64,000 nt of DNA from Hormiphora californensis (lineage: Eukaryota; Ctenophora; Tentaculata; Cydippida; Pleurobrachiidae): positions 4,750,008-4,814,007 of the forward strand of contig CM035362.1 of assembly GCA_020137815.1 (NCBI GenBank). Reading direction: 5' to 3'. The position numbers and the translations under genes were made by a program. The notes beneath the pieces are model-generated. The model was given only the letters and a program-made list of their open reading frames with translations, had not been told where the DNA came from and ran no database searches. Shown in pieces: positions 21,488-34,100 of this stretch (within the stretch, counting starts at the first letter, position 1; every line of letters starts with the position of its first letter).

Positions 21488-22818
21488 TGTGGATCAGCTG
21501 CATTGTGAGTATGAGCAAATGATTGAATGGATGGGTTACGTGATTTAGAACAATTAGAACATTTAAAGGCAGACCAATTTTTCTTGTTAGGGCATTCTCT
21601 GGCAGAGTGCTTCTCAGAGCAACGGAAGCATGTTGGATCCTTCGCTTTACAATCACTCGCATAATGACCGAAATTTTGACACTTAAAACATTGTTTTACA
21701 AATACTCGCTCTTCTACAAAACAGTTATAATTGCCAACATGAATAGAACCACTGCTGAGAATCAGATCACCAACAGGTTTGCTGACCTTCAACCCAATAG
21801 TGGCTTCATTCTCATTTCGACTGTACCTCTGAAACGACACAACAGACATCTTCTCTCCTCTTTCCAACAATTCAGCAACTCTTGGGTTAAGCTCACAAAT
21901 AGAATCTAAAATCATCGTATCTGTCTCATCCCTGTCAGTAATGTGCTTAGCAATAAAAGAAACATCAGCACCTCGAATAGATAGTTTAGGCTCATGTACA
22001 AATTTTCTCATATCAACATTCACATTTTGAGATGCGACTTTAGTCACTGCCTCGTTCATTTCGTCAGCACTTTTGAACCAGTATTGTACTGATCCGTCTT
22101 TCTTGTTCTTCTTATACTCAGTAGGAATCTTGGCAAGTACATCATTAGCACTGTTGATATCATTAGCTTCTCCGGATATAACTAGCCGTGCACTGCCCAA
22201 ATGAGCTTCAGAATAAGGCACAGAATAGGGCACATTTGCTTGTCCATCAGCGGCTGCAATTGGCTCTTTTTGTTTAGCAACTTCGGTAGACACGGTTGAT
22301 GTTATAGCAGCAGCGATTTGTTCCTCAAATTTCCCTAGCATAGATTGCTCAAATGTTGCCAGTTTATCCTCAAGAATCCTCTGGGTTAAAGGGGAAGGCT
22401 CATCTTCGTCCTTGTTGTTACAGGTAGGACAGAACCAAGCTAGACCCTCGTTCTGATTTATGAGGGCACACATTCTATCATCATCCAGTGTCTTAGAGCA
22501 TGACTTGTTTCGGCACGTTATTGTATTGTCTCCGGTTAGAGTTGATGGGGCATTGGAGGACGCATCAGTTTGAGCCTCTACTAGATCTTTGGACAGTTTA
22601 AACGACTGCTTCAGTAGCTTCAGAAGGACTGCACGAGACGGATTGTCGGCCGGGGGTTTGTTGGTACCTTTTAGGATATAGGTTAGTAGTCCTTTTGCCT
22701 CTAGTTCATTCCCCAAGCTTATCACCTTATCGCTCAGCTTTATCATCTGCTCCTTGTTTATCATGACTATCGATGTCGGTTTTCGTGTTATCTGCCCTTC
22801 GGGGCGGTCACATAGCAT
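21451..22818 (-). CDS. LINE-A ORF1: PHD-like/zinc-knuckle RNA-binding protein
   Basis: 455 residues. The order is a basic N-terminus, a Cys-rich PHD-like motif (CRNKSC ... WFCPTC), a Glu/Gln-rich coiled-coil stretch, a region that could hold RRM-like folds, and three zinc knuckles near the C-terminus (CFKCQNFGHYASDC, CFRCSEKHSAREC and a third Cys/His cluster). ORF1 proteins of this type bind the LINE RNA. A later Met (MINKEQ) could be used instead of the first. Confidence 0.88.
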   Translation of the reverse strand: MLCDRPEGQITRKPTSIVMINKEQMIKLSDKVISLGNELEAKGLLTYILKGTNKPPADNPSRAVLLKLLKQSFKLSKDLVEAQTDASSNAPSTLTGDNTITCRNKSCSKTLDDDRMCALINQNEGLAWFCPTCNNKDEDEPSPLTQRILEDKLATFEQSMLGKFEEQIAAAITSTVSTEVAKQKEPIAAADGQANVPYSVPYSEAHLGSARLVISGEANDINSANDVLAKIPTEYKKNKKDGSVQYWFKSADEMNEAVTKVASQNVNVDMRKFVHEPKLSIRGADVSFIAKHITDRDETDTMILDSICELNPRVAELLERGEKMSVVSFQRYSRNENEATIGLKVSKPVGDLILSSGSIHVGNYNCFVEERVFVKQCFKCQNFGHYASDCKAKDPTCFRCSEKHSARECPNKKNWSAFKCSNCSKSRNPSIQSFAHTHNAADPQCPIRLQYLSKN

Positions 22819-23039
22819 TCATCTTCCTGCTCAAATTAATTTGTTTAAAGTAGTGTTGAAAAGTTTGAAATCGATGAATTGTTTGCAATGAAAGGCACCC
22901 AGATTTTAACGTTTTCCAGTTTCCTCGAGTTTCTTCTCGATTTTGAAAAGCTTGAAATCAGACTTAAAAAATCAGCACAATAAATTATAATAAATTACCC
23001 ACACACCGTCATACTCTCATACTCCCTCTCTCTGCTCAC

Positions 23040-23158
23040 TTGTCTCGAAAGTCTACATCTTCCACACTGACTGGGACAACCCTTCTCTTGGTTCCCCGAA
23101 GCGCAACAAGAGTTGATCTTAACAAACTGAATCGTGTCTTTTCTCGGATGAAGGACAT
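23040..23158 (-). CDS. Candidate first coding exon of an unidentified gene
   Basis: From ATG at 23158 the frame is open for about 39 codons (MSFIREKTRFSLLRSTL start, rich in Arg) to a GTGAGC donor at 23039-23034, phase 2. The exon faces away from LRRC49 and would place LINE-A in its first intron, in sense orientation. I do not recognise the protein, and the next exon was not identified, so this is tentative. The Arg-rich start could be a mitochondrial presequence. Confidence 0.3.
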
Positions 23159-23358
23159 GGTTTCAGCGTAACTCTCCTTGTGCCTGTCACAGATCTTCCC
23201 ATTTTCTTCTCTGTTTTTTCCGTCAAAGTGTCAAATGACAAAGAATTTGTTGCGCGGCTTTATAATGCATCGCATAAAATATTTTTGTTGCCGCTGGTGT
23301 AAATCGCTGCGTATCATTTATTGATTTTTAGCGCCGCGCTGAGCTTTATTGGAATTGA

Positions 23359-23581
23359 TAGTGGAAGCTCTTACGGTATTTCCCACGCCCCGTGGGAAAG
23401 TTTTTGACCGTGGGAAAGTTTTCAAACCGTGGGAAAAGAGAGATACATACAATAACTTGAAAAAAATAATTATTTTTTGTATGTTATTGTATGTATCTCT
23501 CTTTTCCCACGGTTTGAAAACTTTCCCACGGTCAAAAACTTTCCCACGGGGCGTGGGAAATACCGTAAGAGCTTCCACTAT
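23359..23581. mobile_element. Foldback MITE in front of the LRRC49 start codon
   Basis: Almost perfect inverted repeat with arms of about 105 bp and ends TAGTGGAAGCTCTTACGG. TA lies at both borders. Each arm holds several CCCACG/CGTGGG blocks. No coding capacity, although translation through the arm gives a spurious open frame. Confidence 0.85.
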
Positions 23582-25093
23582 GAGTTTCGATCCGATACGA
23601 AAAATTTTGGCAAGACCGACGATCCAAAAATTTCCAGTTTACCGAACACGGCCTTTTACTTTTTACGTCGTATTCTTGGTTTCTTTTCACTTTTACTCGT
23701 CTCCCGGCTGGCCGTGTAGACGATGTACACCTGATGCACCCGTCCTCAAGATCTATCAAGGGGAACCGCGTACCAGTCACGCCCAATCAGGTTGTAAGAG
23801 ACTCGTGATCTCGGCCCAAACTGACCTCAGATTACCATTCCAGGTTTCAACATACGATCACTCGGGGACGTTGTACCCACAAAGGAAAGTGTACGGTGTC
23901 GGATCACTTGCATTCAGTAACAAGAGCTTCCCAAACTTCGTTGAATCCCGCCCCTCCAGTCGATCGACTCTCAACACCACGCCCACACAAACGTGCATCA
24001 ATGCAGTCCCCCAGTCGCACAGTACAGGCATCGTGAATCAGGGAGATCAAAATGGGGAAGAAAAAAGTGGCTGTTTGCCCGGTGATAGGGTCGTATTTGC
24101 GGAGTCCCCCTCAGCTCCAGGTGTCCCAATCGTCTACAGACTACCCGAGGAAAAAGCTGCTAACCCCGACCGGTTGAATCTTGACCGGAGACGTTTGACA
24201 ATTTGTCCCATTCTTGAGGGAGAGGAGAACTTGAGGTTACTTAACTTTCAGCACAACTCAATAACTCGAATCCAGCATCTGTCGTCTCTGAGACGACTGA
24301 TATTCCTCGATCTTTATGACAATCGAATCGAGGAAATTTCAGGACTCAGTACATTATCCTCACTTCGTGTTCTCATGCTGGGGAAGAACCGAATATCGAA
24401 AATCGAAAATCTCAATAACCTTCTAAAACTTGATGTCCTTGATCTTCACGGTAACCAAATAAAGGAACTCGAAAACCTCAACCACCTCTCAGAATTACGT
24501 GTCCTAAATCTGGCGGGAAACCAGCTGACAAAAGCCTGTAACTTCCTCGGTATGTCATCTCTGACGGAGTTAAATTTACGAAGGAACAAGATTCAGTATG
24601 TAGGAGAGCTGGATCATCTTCCCAAACTTCTCCGCCTGTTTCTGAGCTACAATGATGTTCGGAGTTTTGAAAGCATTCGGTGTCTCGGGGGTAGTCAGAG
24701 CTTACAGGTAAAGACATTTTCAGTTTAGGTTCATTTACGAACAATTACTTAATTCCACGTGTATATAACTGGTCCACATAATTGGTACGATTAGAGCACT
24801 GTGTTTCCATGTGTGCTAAATTAATTCTGCACAACAAATGTAATGTACCTGCTATGTGTCACTTTCCGACCGCTCCACTGCATGTGTGTGTGCGAAATAC
24901 GTGCATGTGCATGTGTATGCATTTGTGAGGGTGCAGAGAGAGAGAGGGAGAGAAAGAGAGAAGGCGGGAGATAGTGTTGATGAAGAGAAGGCGGGAGATA
25001 AAAAAGAGACCTAACTAGGCTTCTGTGTTTGCGTAGACGCTGTGAGTTCAACGTGTCACTAGCTAGGAAGTACCCTAGCCGCTCGTTATGTTA

Positions 25094-25146
<53 letters not shown>

Positions 25147-28100
25147 TTCTCTTTCTCCCCTCTCTCTCTCCCTATCTCTCCAACTCCATCATTCTCTACT
25201 ATCTCCCTTCTATGTCGCACATAGTACTACAGTTCGTTACACACCATCGTATTTGCTGTGTTTCCTGAATACTGTTATAACCTGGGTAAAGGCCCACACT
25301 CGCCCCAACAAATTCTTCTTCCTACACCTTCTTACTCAGTGTTCACATTTTCAGAACTTTCCCAAATCTCTTTCTCTTGGACTAATTATGTTTTGAATAA
25401 TCCACTAGAACATAAAATATCCGGTGTAAAGATAATGTACTGCATGCATGTAAGTTGAGGAATGCCGACAAAGCGGAGAGAGAGGGGGGGGCGTTGTCTA
25501 CAACAGATCAATGATCTCAGTACGTGTCTTGGGTGGCCCTGACGGTGTATGGTAATTTGTGGCTAGAGAGTATCGGTTTGGGATTTATAGACATGATTCA
25601 TTACCAGAAACTAGAAACTTCCACACCCTACTTATAATAGTGCGTGACGGTGCCTCTAAGGTGTCGTCACATGCTATGGTTGACTACATTATATTTGTAC
25701 CTCTTTGGGATTTATAGACATGATCCATGTTGATATGGGGAGTCCAGAAGTTACTGTGTGTAATGTTACTTCTGATCTTGTGCTTACACACACTATGCAG
25801 TGTCACTTTTCAGCCTCTATCATGTTAGATGCACAATTACACATTATATATCCGGCATTGCTGATTCAATTAATCCCGAAATAAATAGCATGGAATATAT
25901 TCATAAGATTGGGTTTTCACGGAGAATGGGTTGCAAACGTGTTTGTTAACTTGATCTCAATGTGTTGTGGTCAAGAAAATTCTCATGCAGATTATAAACT
26001 CTTTGTTATTCTAGAATTCTCTTTTCAATTTACCATCACACTGCGTCTGCACTCCCCCAACCACATCACACTGCGTCTGCACTCCCCCAACCACATCACA
26101 CTGCGTCTGCACTCCCCCAACCACATCACACTGCGTCTGCACTCCCCCAACCACATCACACTGCGTCTGCACTCCCCCAACCACATCACACTGCGTCTGC
26201 ACTCCCTCAACCACATCACACTGCGTCTGCACTCCCCCAACCACATCACACTGCGTCTGCACTGGTGACCTACAACTATGGCTCATGCAACTATGGCTCA
26301 TAAAATCTATGAGCCATAGATGCATGCAACTATGGCTCATAGATTTTATGAGCCATAGATGCATACAACTATGGCTCATAGAAATGTGATCTGATTAGGT
26401 TCTATGAGCCAAAGCTAGTGAGAGTGAGAGGGACGTGAGTGACACGTGAATGACACGTGAGTGACACGTGAGTGACATGTGAGTGACACGTGAGTGACAT
26501 GTGAGTGACACGTGAGTTTTCGAATCATGTAATATTAAATGAGCACAAATGTAAACGATTTACATAATGATAAATCTAATATTACATAATTAAAATTACA
26601 TTATCAGTTCATCTTGGATATAATGGTAACAGGGGTCCTTCTTTGGACAGTTCATAGAGCATTTCACGTGAATCAGCAGCTCCTTAACACGATGTTTATT
26701 CAAATCTATGATCGGATAGGTACTAAACAGCCGCCTTGCATTATCACTATCAGGATCCACAGTAAAAAACTCTCCAACAGGTCTGATTTTCGAGAAAGTA
26801 GTATAGGTAGGATGTTGCCTCCCAGAAATTGCTTGGCTAAAGTTTCTGATCTTTCACACTCTTCCAAAACCTCCCGGTACTCGTTGAACGTTGTAGTGTT
26901 GTTCGTGACGTCGATAACAATTATAGCTAGTGAATCCACTAACAAATTCTAATGAGCGGGATGGATATTTGAAAGTGTCACATATCCACCCCCCTCACTG
27001 ATACGATTCTGGGATGCGCCATTAGCAGAGTGAAACGATACGAGATACGAAACTTATGATTCGGGGGAGCTCATTAGCAGTGTGAGACGATACGGTATAT
27101 GGAACATGATTCGGGGAAGCTTATTAGGAGTGCTAGACGATATGAGAAACGATTCGGAGAATGTTTTATCGCTCTTTCTATCTATCTCTATTTCTTTTTA
27201 TCAATTATCTTGAGAACCAGATGAGATACCTCTCATACTAATGCGAGGAAGCTACAAACTTTGGTGCCCTTATTTTTGTCCATACTCCTTTTCCTTTTTT
27301 TTCTGGATGTCGGCTCAGCCCCGTTGTTTTGAGGGGGATATGTTGTTGTTTTAGATGGAATTGTTTGAATTTGGTCTGTTTGGCAAGACTCGAAAAAAAA
27401 ACCCAACGCATTCCATCTAAAACAACATATCCTCCTAAAAACAATGAGGCTCTTATTACCAAAAATAAGGGCACTAAACTCACCAAGTGTGTAGCGTCAG
27501 CTCGCATTATAGTATAATGGTAGGCACCTCATCTGGTTCTCAAGTCCAAGATAATTGACAAAAAGAGTAGAGATAGATAGAGATAGAGATAGAAAGAGAT
27601 ATGTAGATAGAAAGAGCGATAAAACATTCTCCGAATCGTGTCTCATATCCCCAGTGGCTTTTTAGAAAAATCTCGCTGCGAATCGCATGTCACAGAACCT
27701 GATTAGATCCCATTCCGCTGTCGCTGCTGCTGTGGCAGCAGTCGTTCTGCTCTCGTTCTTCTCCCATTCCGCTGTAATTCCGCTGGCGCGGCGGGAATAA
27801 CTGCTAACAATTGGGATCTCTAATCGAAATCCGCGCCCGTTTCTAGCAATTGTGGCTCTCTAAACATGTAACGATCACATAAGAGCACTAATGAGGTGTG
27901 AGAGCAGCATTAGCAAGCAAAACAGGGATTTTCTCTCTATTTTTCTGCTGTCAGTCAAATTTCTCGCTGCGAATGGGATTCGCCCATTCGCTATAAAAAG
28001 CCACTGGGCTCATATCGTCTAGCACTCCTAATAAGCTTCCCCGAATCATGTTCCATATACCGTATCGTCTCACACTGCTAATGAGCTCCCCCGAATCATA

Positions 28101-31100
28101 AGTTTCGTATCTCGTATCGTTTCACTCTGCTAATGGCGCATCCCAGAATCGTATCAGTGAGGGGGGTGGATATGTGACACTGTCAAATATCCATCCCGCT
28201 CATTAGAATTTGTTAGTGGATTCACTAGCTATAATTGTTATCGACGTCACGAACAACACTACAACATTCAACGAGTACCGGGAGGTTTTGGAAGAGTGTG
28301 AAAGATCAGAAACTTTAGCCAGGAAATTTCTGGGAACATCCTACCTATACTACTTTCTCGAAAATCAGACCTGTTGGAGAGTTTTTTACTGTGGATCCTG
28401 ATAGTGATAATGCAAGGCGGCTGTTTAGTACCTATCCGATCATAGATTTGAATAAACATCGTGTTAAGGAGCTGCTGATTCACGTGAAATGCTCTATGAA
28501 CTGTCCAAAGAAGGACCCCTTTTACCATTATATCCAAGATGAACTGATAGTGTAATTTTAATTATGTAATATTAGATTTATCATTATGTAAATCTTTTAC
28601 ATTTGTGCTCATTTAATATTACATGATTCGAAAACTCACGTGTCACTCACATGTCACTCACGTGTCACTCACGTGTCACTCACGTGTCATTCACGTGTCA
28701 TTCACGTGTCACTCACGTCCCTCTCACTCTCACTAGCTTTGGCTCATAGAACCTAATCAGATCACATTTCTATGAGCCATAGTTGTATGCATCTATGGCT
28801 CATAAAATCTATGAGCCATAGTTGCATGCATCTATGGCTCATAGATTTTATGAGCCATAGTTGCATGAGCCATAGTTGTAGGTAATCGCACTGAGTGTGT
28901 GCTATTTTTTCAAATCCCTAATTTAATTCAAAATTTCACTTGGTATCGGGTTAAATGAGCTCCTACGATCATTCTAAAACATTTTATCACAAAGTTTAGG
29001 CTCTACCATGGCCCAATTACGTTGGCACGAGCTATGCCCATATATGGGCATATTCATTTCAAAAAGTCTGTTTTAGGGCGTCATTTCGAACAAACCACAC
29101 ATATAAATCGTCTCGTGACAACTTATACAACTGTTACTTTCAGTTTGAGCCTTCAGATATCCACTTTATGAACAAAAATAAAAAATTTTCTCCCTTTTTT
29201 TCTTGCTAATTTTGCCAACTTGCAGAATCGTGGGGACGAATTTTTATTTTTTTAATTTTTTTCTTGGTGGAAAGCAAATTTCGGTTGTAATCGACTAATT
29301 TTGGCCTGCGGAACACGATCCCGTTCATGAAAAAGCTCTCAAAATTGAAGAACATGTCCAAAATGAACATTTTTTGTCAAAAATGAACATTTTTTGTCAA
29401 AAATGTACATTTTTAGGTCAAAAATGAACTTTAGCATCATTTAATGATGCATATCAATTCCTGTCAGTTTCGAGGTGCTGAACACGATCCTGAACATAAA
29501 AAGTTGATATCAAGAACATGTCAAAAACTGGTGAAAACCACACATATTTCCCTGTTTTTACCATTTTTCGGTTAAAAACTACACTTTTTAAATCGTGATG
29601 CCAACGTAACTGACAAACAATATCTCGATTCTGTTTTGCTGATGTGATAGAGAATTGTCCATAGTTTCACATTAGCTAGATACTGAATGGCCTAGTCGAA
29701 AAAAATTTGAAATAGCACACCCTACTGCACTCCCTCAACCACATCACACTGCGTCTGCACTCCCCCAACCACATCACACTGCGTCTGCACTCCCCCAACC
29801 ACATCACACTGCGTCTGCACTCCCCCAACCACATCACACTGCGTCTGCACTCCCCCAACCCCTCATGTCCGTTTTGCAAGCCCCATATCTCACACAACTC
29901 CTCCCACCATCAGGAACTAGCACTGGACGGTAATCCATTCACAGCGGAACCGTCCTATAAGCAGATAGTGATTGACCAACTCGCCTCCCTCCGACAACTA
30001 GACCTGAAGCGGATTACTGAGGATGAGAGGAGGATGGCCAGTATTGTCGTTAGGAAGGAGGAAGAGAAGAAGAAAGAGTGTACCAAGGTAGGGAAATATT
30101 CTGTGTTGTTCAGGAACCGACCAATCAGAACTCGTTATTTAGGTCATGTGACCGTTTATCAGCCAATCAGGGACCAGTATTTCCTGATTCGGTCAGTTAT
30201 TATTCAGTTGTCACTTACTGACGGTTCAGTTGTCAGGCGCAGGCGATGAAGGAACGAAGACGAGTTGCCATTCAAAATGCTGAGAAACTCTGGCATGAAG
30301 ACAATAAGGTAAAACCTGACATTGTTTAGCGTTTTAGAACGTATCATTCAAGATTTATAGTCCATCACTATTTTGTTTTCAATGCCTGTGCTTTCCTAGG
30401 TATCTAATTGTGCGTCGGAAATGAACGGAAAGAATGGAGAATTTGAAAATCTATCCCACTACACCGAGGTAAAAGGGCACTGTTGTAGTACAGTAGGGCT
30501 TGTATGTGTGTGAGAGAAATTGAGATTAGCAGCCAGAGAAATCTTGTCCTGAAAAGAAATTGTCACATCAACTTCTTGCGGAATGAAGCTTGGAGTATAT
30601 AAAACTTCTATGATACCACACGAGCTTGCTTATTTTGAATGACTTATAAAGCACACTTTTTACAATTTGGAGCACTCTTTTAGAATACTCCTATAGTCCT
30701 ATTTGCCCTTTTTTGTTCAAAGCTGTACAACAATATCTCAAGCGTGGCGACACATCCCTTTTTCTCACCTAGGTGGAGGTTGACACCCTTCGATTGTACG
30801 GTGCGCCTGCCCTGGACGGTCTGGAGAAGAACAATAATATCAACAACATACAATCCATCACCCAGATATTCTTCAAGTTTATACCCTTTGATTGTATAGT
30901 GCCGCACTTCACCAAACTCCGTGTTAGGTAATGTAAGGGGGTTGGGTGGTCGACCAATATATCCGCCTTAAACTTATGTATAATTAAGGAGTTAGGTAAT
31001 GTAAAAATGGGGTTGGGTGGTCGACCAATATATCGGCCTTAAACTTATGTATAATTATGGAGTTAGGTAATGGAAAGTTAAATAATGAAGGGAGTGTTCT

Positions 31101-34100
31101 GAATGAAACCAAGTGATGTTTGGTTGATGTTTTCATACATCTCTATATCAGGTTCCCAGCGCTACAGGGACTAACATTTCCATATCTCTCTATCAGGTTC
31201 CCAGCGCTACAAGGACTAACATTTCCATATCTCTTTATCAGGTTCCAAGCGCTACAGGGACTAACATTTCCATATCTCTCTATCAGGTTCCCAGCGCTAC
31301 AGGGACTAACATTTCCATATCTCTCTATCAGGTTCCCAGCACTACAGGGACTAACATTTCCATATCTCTCTATCAGGTTCCAGCGCTACAGGGACTAACA
31401 TTTCCATATCTCTCTATCAGGTCCCAGCGTTACAGGGACTAACATTTTCATTCTCTCTATCAGGTTCCCAGCGCTACAGGGACTAACATTTCCATATCTC
31501 TCTATCAGGTTCCCAGCGCTACAGGGACTAACATTTCCATATTATCTCTCTATCAGGTTCCCAGCACTACAGGGACTAACATTTCCATATCTCTCTATCA
31601 GGTTCCCAGCGCTACAGGGACTAACATTTTCATTCTCTTCAATATCCTCACTGAAACAACTCAACGCTCTGAGTAGTATCAGAAGGTTGGACTTCCTGAC
31701 CCTCTCGCCGGAAGGAAATGCTGTTACCAACTTTTCACTTTGGAAGTAAGTGAGATTTTGTTTTTGTGTTTCCAGTGATTATCAGCGTTTTTAATGCTGG
31801 TTCCAGACGAGTGGTAGAGGTAGCTGACCGAGAGTTATTGAAATAATTCAGAATAATTCAACAAATATTTCCCAGGTACTATTTGTTGTATCGGTTATCC
31901 CATTTTAACCTGCGGAAGATAAACGATGTAGATGTGACTATGACAGATACGATACTAGCCGAGCAACTCTTCTGTGGTTTAGGTATGTAATTTTGAACCT
32001 TCAAAAAAAATTCGGGGAGGGAATTCAGAATAAAATGTTCTACTTTCAAACTTTTCAACACTACTTTAAACAAATTAATTTGAGTTTGCCGTCAATCGAT
32101 CCGATAACTGTGTTAGCATCTATTCTCTAATCTTTTAGATCTCTGTTAGGCCTACTTTAACTTAACTTACGAGTGATATCAGTGAAGAGTTTGTTGTTGG
32201 CCGGCGTGCAACGGGTGTTTTAGGATGACCGTTACGAGTAATTATGACATATATGTATCACTAAGAGTGATTTTGAAGACGTGTTAGCAGGAGAAGTATT
32301 TAGTAATGATTATAAGGGTAGTGATTTGTTAGTGTGTCTAGAGAGAGGTGACGCTGTTTGTCCGTCGTCTGTCCATAAACCTCAGTTGTGGCACCTTCTC
32401 AAAGCCTGCTACAAAATGCTTCCGGCGACGGCACCGTTTTCTGTTCCTGGAGACCAAGCTGATCTGAGAGAATCGTTTGCAAAGTTACACAAAGATCTGG
32501 TCTCAACCATCTCTGCACTAGTAAAACCTGTGGAGAAAGGGAAAGATGATGTTGGTAATGGTGAGCCTGAGGAACCGGTTACACCTACGATGAAACACTA
32601 TGTGAACATTACCACTGGGAACAGCGGAGAAGGAGAATCAGCGTTCTGTGCTGATAAGTGGAAGAATGTGGTCAAACCAAAGGTGGAAAGTGCTTTGAAG
32701 ACTATACCGGTAGTGAGATCCAGAGTAAACAGTGACCATACCCGATTATACTTCCCTAATGAGGACCAGATGAAGGAAGCAGAGAAAGTACTGACTCCTC
32801 TTGCACAGGATTGTTCAGTGTCATTTTTCTCAGAGGAAACCAAGAAGCTTGAACCAAAGGTGACGATAAATGACTTGGGCCCCGACCTACTTGAAAAGGA
32901 AGCTATCCTGGCGGCGATCTTGGACAAGAATGAGGATATCAGGAAGCTGTATCATGAGGATAAGAAGTTAAAAGTGGTGTTTGTGAACGAAAGAGACAGG
33001 TATGCAGTGATCCAGATGGCTCCAGAGATCCGGCGGCTTTTGTCTAGCAGTGGGGATAGACTTAACTTGGGTCTTCGGCAACATTTTGTCAAAAACAGGT
33101 ATCATGTGATTCAATGTTATCACTGCCAAGGATTTGGTCACATGGCGGGCTCTGTATATTGCCCTCAGAAGGATGATCCTGTATGCTGCTTTTGTGCTGG
33201 CACACATCAGACGAAGGATTGTAGAGCGAAGAAGAACAATGAAACAGGCAAGATGAAGTGTGTGAATTGTGAAGTTGGAGGATCACGAGAGGACAAGAAG
33301 TATGCGAAGACCCACACGGCTTCAAGTATGTGGTGCCCTTCGTACATTAACGAGCGAGCACGGCTAATGGAGAGGACTTCAGGTGTGAGCAAAGAGGAAA
33401 AAAACATGTACTGGACGAGGACCAAAGAGGAACTACTCAGGAAAAGACTTGGAAGATTGGGACACTAAATGTTCGCTCTCTTGTTAATAAAACTGGAGGT
33501 GTTATTTCTCATCTGGAAGAAGAGGATTGTGATATCTGTCTCGTACAGGAAACCTTTTTGAAGTCTACGGATACTGGGAAACTCCAGGAGATTAGGGATA
33601 ATGGATGGGATATTTTATCATGTCCACGAGGAGACAGAGGAGGTGGAGGAATAGGAATTCTTTTTCGGGACGGTATAGTCCTTCGACAGTGCCCAGTGAA
33701 GACAAAGTTTAAGTCTTTTCAAGTGCAGGAGGTTCTCATCAGTGACAGAGATCAACCAAAGAGACTCTGTAATGTTTATCGTCCACCATACACAACTAAG
33801 TCAAGACTCACAGAGGCTACATTCCTATCTGAGTTCGGAGACTATCTTTCAGAACTTGTTATGAAGCAAGGTACTCCAATTATAGCAGGGGATCTGAACT
33901 TTCAGGTGCAGGACAAGAACAACTTCTACTCGAGGAAACTATTGGAGCTTCTAGATTCATTTGACCTTCAGCAAAGAGTACCACTATTGCCTACTCACCA
34001 ACTTGGTGGAACCTTAGACCTGGTGATAACTACAAGGGAAACCAATCTAGGAGATTTAACAATTTGTCCTAATGGTACTACTTCGGACCACTTCCTGGTA

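Larger units (their letters stand above)
17683..22870 (-). mobile_element. LINE-A, apparently full-length non-LTR retrotransposon
   Basis: It contains two overlapping intact ORFs, a 3' UTR of about 0.7 kb and a 3' (TTA)n tail (AAT on the plus strand at 17683-17705). This layout is typical of CR1/L2/Jockey-group LINEs with short 3' repeats instead of poly(A). The 5' border is taken as a 41-bp block (22830-22870) shared exactly with LINE-B. Intact ORFs suggest recent activity. Confidence 0.8.
26269..28882. mobile_element. 2.6-kb inverted-repeat element with roughly 0.86-kb arms
   Basis: The left arm (26269 to about 27135) and right arm (about 28010 to 28882) are inverted copies starting CCTACAACTATGGCTCATGC. 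The subterminal part has CTATGGCTCAT palindromes and a tandem GTGACACGTGA-type repeat with many CACGTG E-boxes (26432-26518; mirrored at 28637-28720). Both arms carry a copy of the same short reading frame. The centre holds further nested inverted repeats. It resembles a foldback or long-TIR DNA transposon without a recognisable transposase. Confidence 0.75.

Noticed and set aside
23349-23579. Extension of LRRC49 upstream through the hairpin
   Set aside because: The extension is a translation of a MITE arm and begins with TTG rather than ATG; the ATG at 23580 is the first plausible start.
26011-26379. Repetitive open frames over the 30-bp array; possible CRISPR-like array
   Set aside because: The unit length is a multiple of three, so every frame stays open. 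There are no unique spacers between repeats, so it is a minisatellite.
32281-32415. LINE-B ORF1 start at 32281
   Set aside because: That codon is GTG; the first in-frame ATG is at 32416, although non-AUG initiation remains possible.
33558-33560. LINE-B ORF2 start at 33558
   Set aside because: The codon is TTG and lies after the conserved endonuclease N-terminal motifs.
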